From NCBI GenBank assembly GCA_907163375.1, contig CAJQUW010005770.1, positions 1 through 64,000 of the forward strand: 64,000 bases of DNA. The letters run 5' to 3'. Position 1 is the first letter of the stretch. Every line of letters starts with the position of its first letter. This document shows positions 51,494-64,000 of the stretch, piece after piece. A model generated the notes under the pieces. That model ran no database searches. It worked only from the letters and a program-made list of their open reading frames with translations, and was not told where the DNA came from. The DNA comes from Prostheceraeus crozeri (taxonomy: Eukaryota > Platyhelminthes > Polycladida > Euryleptidae). Both the position numbers and the translations under genes were made by a program.

Positions 51494-51901
51494 AGTAGTA
51501 AGAAAACGGCGAACACTCGACCGGCGCGCCCCCCCCTCTGGAACGGCAGAGTGTCGTGGTCGGCCGCCGTGGTGCTTCGGGTCTGAGTCCCCCCCTCTGG
51601 AACGACAGAGGTTGTAGTCTGTCGTGGTGTGCCGACCAGGTGGGTTCACAAAATGTTCGCTGACGTCCCCCACCTCTGGAACGATAGAGTGTCGTGGTGG
51701 ACTTGGGCGACCGCCAGGATTAGTCTTGAGGCTATAGTGTGTCATGTTTTTCGTGCAATCTGCTCAATGTTGGGTTGTAAAATGGGTTGTTTCGAGTGGA
51801 AGGAGTGGTCGGATGAGAAAACGGAGGTCGGATTCGTATTCAGCGTGAAATTCTGCATCGCTATGGTGAGTTTCAAGTCAATCGGAGAGAAAAATTTTTC
51901 G
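51494..51901. mobile_element. Third Polinton terminus (left end)
   Basis: The sequence starts AGTAGTAAGAAAACGGCG, exactly like the end at 9633. It continues with three hairpin/C-run motifs and GGCTATAGTGTGTCATG, then a diverged version of the internal terminal repeat (GTGAGTTTCAAGTCAATCGG). It runs straight into the satellite at 51902. No Polinton gene is seen in the window, so only the end is present here. Confidence 0.88.
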
Positions 51902-54900
51902 CTGACGTCCCCCCCCCTCTGGACAGCTTGCTTCGATTTTGGCTTCCAGTGGACGGATTTTGTCGTGCGATAGCTCGTTTGAAAGCTAAGAGTGAGACAA
52001 ATTCAGTGAAAGAAACGGCTTGTTCCTATCTGTCTTCGTTCAAAAGTTAGAGCGGTTACAAGATTTTAGGTCGGAGCTCGCTCACCTGAAAAAATCCTAA
52101 GTGTCAGAGTGACTTTGTATGGGTAAAATTTAAAAATTTTCCAAAGTGTGGAATTTCGACCTGGGACCGTCACCAAAACATTTTTCATCAAATTTTGAAA
52201 TTTCACTGACGCCCCCCCCCCTCTGGACAGCTTGCTTCGATTTTGGCTTCCAGTGGACGGATTTTGTCGTGCGATAGCTCGTTTGAAAGCTAAGAGTGAG
52301 ACAAATTCAGTGAAAGAATCGGCTTGTTCCTATCTGTCTTCATTCAAAAGTTAGAGCGGTTACAAGATTTTAGGTCGGAGCTCGCTCACCTGAAAAAATC
52401 CTAAGTGTCAGAGTGACTTTGTATGGGTAAAATTTTGAAAATTTTCCAAAGTGTGGAATTTCGACCTGGGACCGTCACCAAAACATTTTTCATCAAATTT
52501 TGAAATTTCACTGACGTCCCCCCCCCCTCTGGACAGCTTGCTTCGATTTTGGCTTCCAGTGGACGGATTTTGTCGTGCGATAGCTCGTTTGAAAGCTAAG
52601 AGTGAGACAAATTCAGTGAAAGAATCGGCTTGTTCCTATCTGTCTTCGTTCAAAAGTTAGAGCGGTTACAAGATTTTAGGTCGGAGCTCGCTCACCTGAA
52701 AAAATCCTAAGTGTCAGAGTGACTTTGTATGGGTAAAATTTTGAAAATTTTCCAAAGTGTGGAATTTCGACCTGGGACCGTCACCAAAACATTTTTCATC
52801 AAATTTTGAAATTTCACTGACGCCCCCCCCCTCTGGACAGCTTGCTTCGATTTTGGCTTCCAGTGGACGGATTTTGTCGTGCGATAGCTCGTTTGAAAGC
52901 TAAGAGTGAGACAAATTCAGTGAAAGAATCGGCTTGTTCCTATCTGTCTTCGTTCAAAAGTTAGAGCGGTTACAAGATTTTAGGTCGGAGCTCGCTCACC
53001 TGAAAAAATCCTAAGTGTCAGAGTGACTTTGTATGGGTAAAATTTTGAAAATTTTCCAAAGTGTGGAATTTCGACCTGGGACCGTCACCAAAACATTTTT
53101 CATCAAATTTTGAAATTTCACTGACGCCCCCCCCCTCTGGACAGCTTGCTTCGATTTTGGCTTCCAGTGGACGGATTTTGTCGTGCGATAGCTCGTTTGA
53201 AAGCTAAGAGTGAGACAAATTCAGTGAAAGAATCGGCTTGTTCCTATCTGTCTTCGTTCAAAAGTTAGAGCGGTTACAAGATTTTAGGTCGGAGCTCGCT
53301 CACCTGAAAAAATCCTAAGTGTCAGAGTGACTTTGTATGGGTAAAATTTTGAAAATTTTCCAAAGTGTGGAATTTCGACCTGGGACCGTCACCAAAACAT
53401 TTTCATCAAATTTTGAAATTTCACTGACGCCCCCCCCCCTCTGGACAGCTTGCTTCGATTTTGGCTTCCAGTGGACGGATTTTGTCGTGCGATAGCTCGT
53501 TTGAAAGCTAAGAGTGAGACAAATTCAGTGAAAGAATCGGCTTGTTCCTATCTGTCTTCGTTCAAAAGTTAGAGCGGTTACAAGATTTTAGGTCGGAGCT
53601 CGCTCACCTGAAAAAATCCTAAGTGTCAGAGTGACTTTGTATGGGTAAAATTTTGAAAATTTTCCAAAGTGTGGAATTTCGACCTGGGACCGTCACCAAA
53701 ACATTTTTCATCAAATTTTGAAATTTCACTGCCCCCCCCCCTCTGGACAGCTTGCTTCGATTTTGGCTTCCAGTGGACGGATTTTGTCGTGCGATAGCTC
53801 GTTTGAAAGCTAAGAGTGAGACAAATTCAGTGAAAGAATCGGCTTGTTCCTATCTGTCTTCGTTCAAAAGTTAGAGCGGTTACAAGATTTTAGGTCGGAG
53901 CTCGCTCACCTGAAAAAATCCTAAGTGTCAGAGTGACTTTGTATGGGTAAAATTTTGAAAATTTTCCAAAGTGTGGAATTTCGACCTTGGACCGTCACCA
54001 AAACATTTTTCATCAAATTTTGAAATTTCACTGACGCCCCCCCCCTCTGGACAGCTTGCTTCGATTTTGGCTTCCAGTGGACGGATTTTGTCGTGCGATA
54101 GCTCGTTTGAAAGCTAAGAGTGAGACAAATTCAGTGAAAGAATCGGCTTGTTCCTATCTGTCTTCGTTCAAAAGTTAGAGCGGTTACAAGATTTTAGGTC
54201 GGAGCTCGCTCACCTGAAAAAATCCTAAGTGTCAGAGTGACTTTGTATGGGTAAAATTTTGAAAATTTTCCAAAGTGTGGAATTTCGACCTGGGACCGTC
54301 ACCAAAACATTTTTCATCAATTTTTGAAATTTCACTGACGTCCCCCCCCCCTCTGGACAGCTTGCTTCGATTTTGGCTTCCAGTGGACGGATTTTGTCGT
54401 GCGATAGCTCGTTTGAAAGCTAAGAGTGAGACAAATTCAGTGAAAGAATCGGCTTGTTCCTATCTGTCTTCGTTCAAAAGTTAGAGCGGTTACAAGATTT
54501 TAGGTCGGAGCTCGCTCACCTGAAAAAATCCTAAGTGTCAGAGTGACTTTGTATGGGTAAAATTTTGAAAATTTTCCAAAGTGTGGAATTTCGACCTGGG
54601 ACCGTCACCAAAACATTTTTCATCAAATTTTGAAATTTCACTGACGTCCCCCCCCCTCTGGACAGCTGCTTCGATTTTGGCTTCCAGTGGACGGATTTTG
54701 TCGTGCGATAGCTCGTTTGAAAGCTAAGAGTGAGACAAATTCAGTGAAAGAATCGGCTTGTTCCTATCTGTCTTCGTTCAAAAGTTAGAGCGGTTACAAG
54801 ATTTTAGGTCGGAGCTCGCTCACCTGAAAAAATCCTAAGTGTCAGAGTGACTTTGTATGGGTAAAATTTTGAAAATTTTCCAAAGTGTGGAATTTCGACC

Positions 54901-57900
54901 TGGGACCGTCACCAAAACATTTTTCATCAAATTTTGAAATTTCACTGACGCCCCCCCCCTCTGGACAGCTTGCTTCGATTTTGGCTTCCAGTGGACGGAT
55001 TTTGTCGTGCGATAGCTCGTTTGAAAGCTAAGAGTGAGACAAATTCAGTGAAAGAATCGGCTTGTTCCTATCTGTCTTCGTTCAAAAGTTAGAGCGGTTA
55101 CAAGATTTTAGGTCGGAGCTCGCTCACCTGAAAAAATCCTAAGTGTCAGAGTGACTTTGTATGGTAAAATTTTGAAAATTTTCCAAAGTGTGGAATTTCG
55201 ACCTGGGACCGTCACCAAAACATTTTTCATCAAATTTTGAAATTTCACTGACGTCCCCCCCTCTGGACAGCTTGCTTCGATTTTGGCTTCCAGTGGACGG
55301 ATTTTGTCGTGCGATAGCTCGTTTGAAAGCTAAGAGTGAGACAAATTCAGTGAAAGAATCGGCTTGTTCCTATCTGTCTTCGTTCAAAAGTTAGAGCGGT
55401 TACAAGATTTTAGGTCGGAGCTCGCTCACCTGAAAAAATCCTAAGTGTCAGAGTGACTTTGTATGGGTAAAATTTTGAAAATTTTCCAAAGTGTGGAATT
55501 TCGACCTGGGACCGTCACCAAAACATTTTTCATCAAATTTTGAAATTTCACTGACGTCCCCCCCCCCTCTGGACAGCTTGCTTCGATTTTGGCTTCCAGT
55601 GGACGGATTTTGTCGTGCGATAGCTCGTTTGAAAGCTAAGAGTGAGACAAATTCAGTGAAAGAATCGGCTTGTTCCTATCTGTCTTTGTTCAAAAGTTAG
55701 AGCGGTTACAAGATTTTAGGTCGGAGCTCGCTCACCTGAAAAAATCCTAAGTGTCAGAGTGACTTTGTATGGGTAAAATTTTGAAAATTTTCCAAAGTGT
55801 GGAATTTCGACCTGGGACCGTCACCAAAACATTTTTCATCAAATTTTGAAATTTCACTGACGCCCCCCCCCTCTGGACAGCTTGCTTCGATTTGGCTTCC
55901 AGTGGACGGATTTTGTCGTGCGATAGCTCGTTTGAAAGCTAAGAGTGAGACAAATTCAGTGAAAGAAACGGCTTGTTCCTATCTGTCTTCGTTCAAAAGT
56001 TAGAGCGGTTACAAGATTTTAGGTCGGAGCTCGCTCACCTGAAAAAATCCTAAGTGTCAGAGTGACTTTGTATGGGTAAAATTTGAAAATTTTCCAAAGT
56101 GTGGAATTTCGACCTGGGACCGTCACCAAAACATTTTTCATCAAATTTTGAAATTTCACTGACGTCCCCCCCCCTCTGGACAGCTTGCTTCGATTTTGGC
56201 TTCCAGTGGACGGATTTTGTCGTGCGATAGCTCGTTTGAAAGCTAAGAGTGAGACAAATTCAGTGAAAGAATCGGCTTGTTCCTATCTGTCTTCGTTCAA
56301 AAGTTAGAGCGGTTACAAGATTTTAGGTCGGAGCTCGCTCACCTGAAAAAATCCTAAGTGTCAGAGTGACTTTGTATGGGTAAAATTTTTGAAAATTTTC
56401 CAAAGTGTGGAATTTCGACCTGGGACCGCCACCAAAACATTTTTCATCAAATTTTGAAATTTCACTGACGTCCCCCCCCCTCTGGACAGCTCGCTTTGAT
56501 CTTGGCTTCTAGTGGACGGATTTTGTCGTGCAATAGCTCGTTTGAAAGCTAAGAGTGAGACAAATTCAGTGAAAGAATCGGCTTGTTCCTATCTGTCTTC
56601 GTTCAAAAGTTAGAGCGGTTACAAGATTTTAGGTCGGAGCTCGCTCACCTGAAAAAATCCTAAGTGTCAGAGTGACTTTGTATGGGTAAAATTTTGAAAA
56701 TTTTCCAAAGTGTGGAATTTCGACCTGGGACCGTCACCAAAACATTTTTCATCAAATTTTGAAATTTCACTGACGTCCCCCCCCCTCTGGACAGCTTGCT
56801 TCGATTTTGGCTTCCAGTGGACGGATTTTGTCGTGCGATAGCTCGTTTGAAAGCTAAGAGTGAGACAAATTCAGTGAAAGAATCGGCTTGTTCCTATCTG
56901 TCTTCGTTCAAAAGTTAGAGCGGTTACAAGATTTTAGGTCGGAGCTCGCTCACCTGAAAAAATCCTAAGTGTCAGAGTGACTTTGTATGGGTAAAATTTT
57001 GAAAATTTTCCAAAGTGTGGAATTTCGACCTGGGACCGTCACCAAAACATTTTTCATCAAATTTTGAAATTTCACTGACGTCCCCCCCCCTCTGGACAGC
57101 TTGCTTCGATTTTGGCTTCCAGTGGACGGATTTTGTCGTGCGATAGCTCGTTTGAAAGCTAAGAGTGAGACAAATTCAGTGAAAGAATCGGCTTGTTCCT
57201 ATCTGTCTTCGTTCAAAAGTTAGAGCGGTTACAAGATTTTAGGTCGGAGCTCGCTCACCTGAAAAAATCCTAAGTGTCAGAGTGACTTTGTATGGGTAAA
57301 ATTTTGAAAATTTTCCAAAGTGTGGAATTTCGACCTGGGACCGTCACCAAAACATTTTTCATCAAATTTTGAAATTTCACTGACGTCCCCCCCCCTCTGG
57401 ACAGCTTGCTTCGATTTTGGCTTCCAGTGGACGGATTTTGTCGTGCGATAGCTCGTTTGAAAGCTAAGAGTGAGACAAATTCAGTGAAAGAATCGGCTTG
57501 TTCCTATCTGTCTTCGTTCAAAAGTTAGAGCGGTTACAAGATTTTAGGTCGGAGCTCGCTCACCTGAAAAAATCCTAAGTGTCAGAGTGACTTTGTATGG
57601 GTAAAATTTTGAAAATTTTCCAAAGTGTGGAATTTCGACCTGGGACCGTCACCAAAACATTTTTCATCAAATTTTGAAATTTCACTGACGTCCCCCCCCC
57701 TCTGGACAGCTTGCTTCGATTTTGGCTTCCAGTGGACGGATTTTGTCGTGCGATAGCTCGTTTGAAAGCTAAGAGTGAGACAAATTCAGTGAAAGAATCG
57801 GCTTGTTCCTATCTGTCTTCGTTCAAAAGTTAGAGCGGTTACAAGATTTTAGGTCGGAGCTCGCTCACCTGAAAAAATCCTAAGTGTCAGAGTGACTTTG

Positions 57901-60900
57901 TATGGGTAAAATTTTGAAAATTTTCCAAAGTGTGGAATTTCGACCTGGGACCGTCACCAAAACATTTTTCATCAAATTTTGAAATTTCACTGACGTCCCC
58001 CCCCCTCTGGACAGCTTGCTTCGATTTTGGCTTCCAGTGGACGGATTTTGTCGTGCGATAGCTCGTTTGAAAGCTAAGAGTGAGACAAATTCAGTGAAAG
58101 AATCGGCTTGTTCCTATCTGTCTTCGTTCAAAAGTTAGAGCGGTTACAAGATTTTAGGTCGGAGCTCGCTCACCTGAAAAAATCCTAAGTGTCAGAGTGA
58201 CTTTGTATGGGTAAAATTTTGAAAATTTTCCAAAGTGTGGAATTTCGACCTGGGACCGTCACCAAAACATTTTTCATCAAATTTTGAAATTTCACTGACG
58301 TCCCCCCCCCTCTGGACAGCTTGCTTCGATTTTGGCTTCCAGTGGACGGATTTTGTCGTGCGATAGCTCGTTTGAAAGCTAAGAGTGAGACAAATTCAGT
58401 GAAAGAATCGGCTTGTTCCTATCTGTCTTCGTTCAAAAGTTAGAGCGGTTACAAGATTTTAGGTCGGAGCTCGCTCACCTGAAAAAATCCTAAGTGTCAG
58501 AGTGACTTTGTATGGGTAAAATTTTGAAAATTTTCCAAAGTGTGGAATTTCGACCTGGGACCGTCACCAAAACATTTTTCATCAAATTTTGAAATTTCAC
58601 TGACGTCCCCCCCCTCTGGACAGCTTGCTTCGATTTTGGCTTCCAGTGGACGGATTTTGTCGTGCGATAGCTCGTTTGAAAGCTAAGAGTGAGACAAATT
58701 CAGTGAAAGAATCGGCTTGTTCCTATCTGTCTTCGTTCAAAAGTTAGAGCGGTTACAAGATTTTAGGTCGGAGCTCGCTCACCTGAAAAAATCCTAAGTG
58801 TCAGAGTGACTTTGTATGGGTAAAATTTTGAAAATTTTCCAAAGTGTGGAATTTCGACCTGGGACCGTCACCAAAACATTTTTCATCAAATTTTGAAATT
58901 TCACTGACGTCCCCCCCCCTCTGGACAGCTTGCTTCGATTTTGGCTTCCAGTGGACGGATTTTGTCGTGCGATAGCTCGTTTGAAAGCTAAGAGTGAGAC
59001 AAATTCAGTGAAAGAATCGGCTTGTTCCTATCTGTCTTCGTTCAAAAGTTAGAGCGGTTACAAGATTTTAGGTCGGAGCTCGCTCACCTGAAAAAATCCT
59101 AAGTGTCAGAGTGACTTTGTATGGGTAAAATTTTGAAAATTTTCCAAAGTGTGGAATTTCGACCTGGGACCGTCACCAAAACATTTTTCATCAAATTTTG
59201 AAATTTCACTGACGTCCCCCCCCTCTGGACAGCTTGCTTCGATTTTGGCTTCCAGTGGACGGATTTTGTCGTGCGATAGCTCGTTTGAAAGCTAAGAGTG
59301 AGACAAATTCAGTGAAAGAATCGGCTTGTTCCTATCTGTCTTCGTTCAAAAGTTAGAGCGGTTACAAGATTTTAGGTCGGAGCTCGCTCACCTGAAAAAA
59401 TCCTAAGTGTCAGAGTGACTTTGTATGGGTAAAATTTTGAAAATTTTCCAAAGTGTGGAATTTCGACCTGGGACCGTCACCAAAACATTTTTCATCAAAT
59501 TTTGAAATTTCACTGACGTCCCCCCCCCTCTGGACAGCTTGCTTCGATTTTGGCTTCCAGTGGACGGATTTTGTCGTGCGATAGCTCGTTTGAAAGCTAA
59601 GAGTGAGACAAATTCAGTGAAAGAATCGGCTTGTTCCTATCTGTCTTCGTTCAAAAGTTAGAGCGGTTACAAGATTTTAGGTCGGAGCTCGCTCACCTGA
59701 AAAAATCCTAAGTGTCAGAGTGACTTTGTATGGGTAAAATTTTGAAAATTTTCCAAAGTGTGGAATTTCGACCTGGGACCGTCACCAAAACATTTTTCAT
59801 CAAATTTTGAAATTTCACTGACGTCCCCCCCCCTCTGGACAGCTTGCTTCGATTTTGGCTTCCAGTGGACGGATTTTGTCGTGCGATAGCTCGTTTGAAA
59901 GCTAAGAGTGAGACAAATTCAGTGAAAGAATCGGCTTGTTCCTATCTGTCTTCGTTCAAAAGTTAGAGCGGTTACAAGATTTTAGGTCGGAGCTCGCTCA
60001 CCTGAAAAAATCCTAAGTGTCAGAGTGACTTTGTATGGGTAAAATTTTGAAAATTTTCCAAAGTGTGGAATTTCGACCTGGGACCGTCACCAAAACATTT
60101 TTCATCAAATTTTGAAATTTCACTGACGTCCCCCCCCCCTCTGGACAGCTTGCTTCGATTTTGGCTTCCAGTGGACGGATTTTGTCGTGCGATAGCTCGT
60201 TTGAAAGCTAAGAGTGAGACAAATTCAGTGAAAGAATCGGCTTGTTCCTATCTGTCTTCGTTCAAAAGTTAGAGCGGTTACAAGATTTTAGGTCGGAGCT
60301 CGCTCACCTGAAAAAATCCTAAGTGTCAGAGTGACTTTGTATGGGTAAAATTTTGAAAATTTTCCAAAGTGTGGAATTTCGACCTGGGACCGTCACCAAA
60401 ACATTTTTCATCAAATTTTGAAATTTCACTGACGTCCCCCCCCTCTGGACAGCTTGCTTCGATTTTGGCTTCCAGTGGACGGATTTTGTCGTGCGATAGC
60501 TCGTTTGAAAGCTAAGAGTGAGACAAATTCAGTGAAAGAATCGGCTTGTTCCTATCTGTCTTCGTTCAAAAGTTAGAGCGGTTACAAGATTTTAGGTCGG
60601 AGCTCGCTCACCTGAAAAAATCCTAAGTGTCAGAGTGACTTTGTATGGGTAAAATTTTGAAAATTTTCCAAAGTGTGGAATTTCGACCTGGGACCGTCAC
60701 CAAAACATTTTTCATCAAATTTTGAAATTTCACTGACGTCCCCCCCCCTCTGGACAGCTTGCTTCGATTTTGGCTTCCAGTGGACGGATTTTGTCGTGCG
60801 ATAGCTCGTTTGAAAGCTAAGAGTGAGACAAATTCAGTGAAAGAATCGGCTTGTTCCTATCTGTCTTCGTTCAAAAGTTAGAGCGGTTACAAGATTTTAG

Positions 60901-63900
60901 GTCGGAGCTCGCTCACCTGAAAAAATCCTAAGTGTCAGAGTGACTTTGTATGGGTAAAATTTTGAAAATTTTCCAAAGTGTGGAATTTCGACCTGGGACC
61001 GTCACCAAAACATTTTTCATCAAATTTTGAAATTTCACTGACGTCCCCCCCCTCTGGACAGCTTGCTTCGATTTTGGCTTCCAGTGGACGGATTTTGTCG
61101 TGCGATAGCTCGTTTGAAAGCTAAGAGTGAGACAAATTCAGTGAAAGAATCGGCTTGTTCCTATCTGTCTTCGTTCAAAAGTTAGAGCGGTTACAAGATT
61201 TTAGGTCGGAGCTCGCTCACCTGAAAAAATCCTAAGTGTCAGAGTGACTTTGTATGGGTAAAATTTTGAAAATTTTCCAAAGTGTGGAATTTCGACCTGG
61301 GACCGTCACCAAAACATTTTTCATCAAATTTTGAAATTTCACTGACGTCCCCCCCTCTGGACAGCTTGCTTCGATTTTGGCTTCCAGTGGACGGATTTTG
61401 TCGTGCGATAGCTCGTTTGAAAGCTAAGAGTGAGACAAATTCAGTGAAAGAAACGGCTTGTTCCTATCTGTCTTCGTTCAAAAGTTAGAGCGGTTACAAG
61501 ATTTTAGGTCGGAGCTCGCTCACCTGAAAAAATCCTAAGTGTCAGAGTGACTTTGTATGGGTAAAATTTTGAAAATTTTCCAAAGTGTGGAATTTCGACC
61601 TGGGACCGTCACCAAAACATTTTTCATCAAATTTTGAAATTTCACTGACGTCCCCCCCCTCTGGACAGCTTGCTTCGATTTTGGCTTCCAGTGGACGGAT
61701 TTTGTCGTGCGATAGCTCGTTTGAAAGCTAAGAGTGAGACAAATTCAGTGAAAGAATCGGCTTGTTCCTATCTGTCTTCGTTCAAAAGTTAGAGCGGTTA
61801 CAAGATTTTAGGTCGGAGCTCGCTCACCTGAAAAAATCCTAAGTGTCAGAGTGACTTTGTATGGGTAAAATTTTGAAAATTTTCCAAAGTGTGGAATTTC
61901 GACCTGGGACCGTCACCAAAACATTTTTCATCAAATTTTGAAATTTCACTGACGTCCCCCCCCTCTGGACAGCTTGCTTCGATTTTGGCTTCCAGTGGAC
62001 GGATTTTGTCGTGCGATAGCTCGTTTGAAAGCTAAGAGTGAGACAAATTCAGTGAAAGAATCGGCTTGTTCCTATCTGTCTTCGTTCAAAAGTTAGAGCG
62101 GTTACAAGATTTTAGGTCGGAGCTCGCTCACCTGAAAAAATCCTAAGTGTCAGAGTGACTTTGTATGGGTAAAATTTTGAAAATTTTCCAAAGTGTGGAA
62201 TTTCGACCTGGGACCGTCACCAAAACATTTTTCATCAAATTTTGAAATTTCACTGACGTCCCCCCCCCTCTGGACAGCTTGCTTCGATTTTGGCTTCCAG
62301 TGGACGGATTTTGTCGTGCGATAGCTCGTTTGAAAGCTAAGAGTGAGACAAATTCAGTGAAAGAATCGGCTTGTTCCTATCTGTCTTCGTTCAAAAGTTA
62401 GAGCGGTTACAAGATTTTAGGTCGGAGCTCGCTCACCTGAAAAAATCCTAAGTGTCAGAGTGACTTTGTATGGGTAAAATTTTGAAAATTTTCCAAAGTG
62501 TGGAATTTCGACCTGGGACCGTCACCAAAACATTTTTCATCAAATTTTGAAATTTCACTGACGCCCCCCCCTCTGGACAGCTTGCTTCGATTTTGGCTTC
62601 CAGTGGACGGATTTTGTCGTGCGATAGCTCGTTTGAAAGCTAAGAGTGAGACAAATTCAGTGAAAGAATCGGCTTGTTCCTATCTGTCTTCGTTCAAAAG
62701 TTAGAGCGGTTACAAGATTTTAGGTCGGAGCTCGCTCACCTGAAAAAATCCTAAGTGTCAGAGTGACTTTGTATGGGTAAAATTTTGAAAATTTTCCAAA
62801 GTGTGGAATTTCGACCTGGGACCGTCACCAAAACATTTTTCATCAAATTTTGAAATTTCACTGACGTCCCCCCCTCTGGACAGCTTGCTTCGATTTTGGC
62901 TTCCAGTGGACGGATTTTGTCGTGCGATAGCTCGTTTGAAAGCTAAGAGTGAGACAAATTCAGTGAAAGAATCGGCTTGTTCCTATCTGTCTTCGTTCAA
63001 AAGTTAGAGCGGTTACAAGATTTTAGGTCGGAGCTCGCTCACCTGAAAAAATCCTAAGTGTCAGAGTGACTTTGTATGGGTAAAATTTTGAAAATTTTCC
63101 AAAGTGTGGAATTTCGACCTGGGACCGTCACCAAAACATTTTTCATCAAATTTTGAAATTTCACTGACGCCCCCCCCTCTGGACAGCTTGCTTCGATTTT
63201 GGCTTCCAGTGGACGGATTTTGTCGTGCGATAGCTCGTTTGAAAGCTAAGAGTGAGACAAATTCAGTGAAAGAATCGGCTTGTTCCTATCTGTCTTCGTT
63301 CAAAAGTTAGAGCGGTTACAAGATTTTAGGTCGGAGCTCGCTCACCTGAAAAAATCCTAAGTGTCAGAGTGACTTTGTATGGGTAAAATTTTGAAAATTT
63401 TCCAAAGTGTGGAATTTCGACCTGGGACCGTCACCAAAACATTTTTCATCAAATTTTGAAATTTCACTGACGTCCCCCCCCCTCTGGACAGCTTGCTTCG
63501 ATTTTGGCTTCCAGTGGACGGATTTTGTCGTGCGATAGCTCGTTTGAAAGCTAAGAGTGAGACAAATTCAGTGAAAGAATCGGCTTGTTCCTATCTGTCT
63601 TCGTTCAAAAGTTAGAGCGGTTACAAGATTTTAGGTCGGAGCTCGCTCACCTGAAAAAATCCTAAGTGTCAGAGTGACTTTGTATGGGTAAAATTTTGAA
63701 AATTTTCCAAAGTGTGGAATTTCGACCTGGGACCGTCACCAAAACATTTTTCATCAAATTTTGAAATTTCACTGACGTCCCCCCCTCTGGACAGCTTGCT
63801 TCGATTTTGGCTTCCAGTGGACGGATTTTGTCGTGCGATAGCTCGTTTGAAAGCTAAGAGTGAGACAAATTCAGTGAAAGAAACGGCTTGTTCCTATCTG

Positions 63901-64000
63901 TCTTCGTTCAAAAGTTAGAGCGGTTACAAGATTTTAGGTCGGAGCTCGCTCACCTGAAAAAATCCTAAGTGTCAGAGTGACTTTGTATGGGTAAAATTTT
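51902..64000. repeat. 303-bp satellite array, about 40 copies, continuing past the window
   Basis: The array is head-to-tail, with a period of 303-306 bases that varies mostly through a C-run (CTGACGTCCCC..TCTGG). Units are nearly identical; one unit near 56466-56560 is more diverged, and a GAAAGAAACGG variant occurs in the first unit and near 55967, 61450 and 63880. The stretch GTGGACGGATTTTGTCGTG..CTATCTGTCTTCGTT, about 115 bases, is shared with the internal monomer of the Polinton terminal repeats. The 68-69-codon frames that recur in it are artefacts; no gene is present. Confidence 0.97.

Noticed and set aside
52451-63918. Recurring 68-69-codon frames across the satellite (MWNFDLGPSPKHF...)
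   Set aside because: They are the same frame opened again and again by the repeat; length changes with the C-run, no splice or codon evidence, and most units do not keep it open.
51902-64000. CRISPR-like array
   Set aside because: The 303-bp units are tandem with no spacers; this is a eukaryotic satellite.

Overview
The window is animal nuclear DNA, most likely from a marine invertebrate. It holds large Polinton (Maverick) elements, a Penelope-like retroelement, hAT-type DNA transposons, a LINE fragment and a long satellite, and almost no recognisable host genes. Several genes carry small GT-AG introns and AATAAA poly(A) signals. I cannot name the species from the sequence.

Region 1 (1-7210) is the right-hand part of a Polinton that enters from the left edge. 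Region 2 (7211-9632) is a short host-like spacer with one orphan ORF and a tRNA-like sequence. Region 3 (9633-30053) is a second Polinton copy in the same orientation and almost identical to the first. It can be delimited exactly: both ends read AGTAGTAAGAAAACGG, the inverted terminal repeats are about 664 bp, and a perfect 6-bp target duplication (TGGGTT) lies outside them. A 774-bp non-autonomous DNA transposon sits inside its left terminal repeat. The element encodes protein-primed-type DNA polymerase B, integrase with chromodomain, packaging ATPase, adenain-like protease and major capsid protein, plus many small genes. It looks largely whole but carries a few breaks, and it is young.

The most unusual part is a plus-strand cassette at 20376-21622. 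It encodes two tandem paralogous small proteins with a weak PC4-like look, followed by a 181-residue protein with both repeats of a TATA-binding protein (TBP). I do not know a TBP as part of the usual Polinton gene set. The same element has a clear TATA box ahead of one gene, start-codon mini-exons with homologous 67-bp introns ahead of two genes, stop codons fused to poly(A) signals, and a minus-strand gene train with stop/start overlaps. Together this suggests the element brings its own transcription initiation module.

Region 4 (30054-32695) is host-like sequence with an old hAT-type element. Region 5 (32705-41520) is a Penelope-like element present as head-to-tail 2678-bp units plus an inverted copy, the whole block flanked by one 9-bp duplication (AAAATCTTT). 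Region 6 (41530-51493) holds a minisatellite, a LINE reverse-transcriptase fragment, a 2.86-kb hAT-type element with AATTCC-rich ends and a nested smaller element, and one possible host exon. Region 7 (51494-64000) starts with a third Polinton terminus and passes directly into about 40 copies of a 303-bp satellite. The satellite monomer is related to the internal repeat of the Polinton terminal repeats, so the array appears to have grown from a Polinton end.
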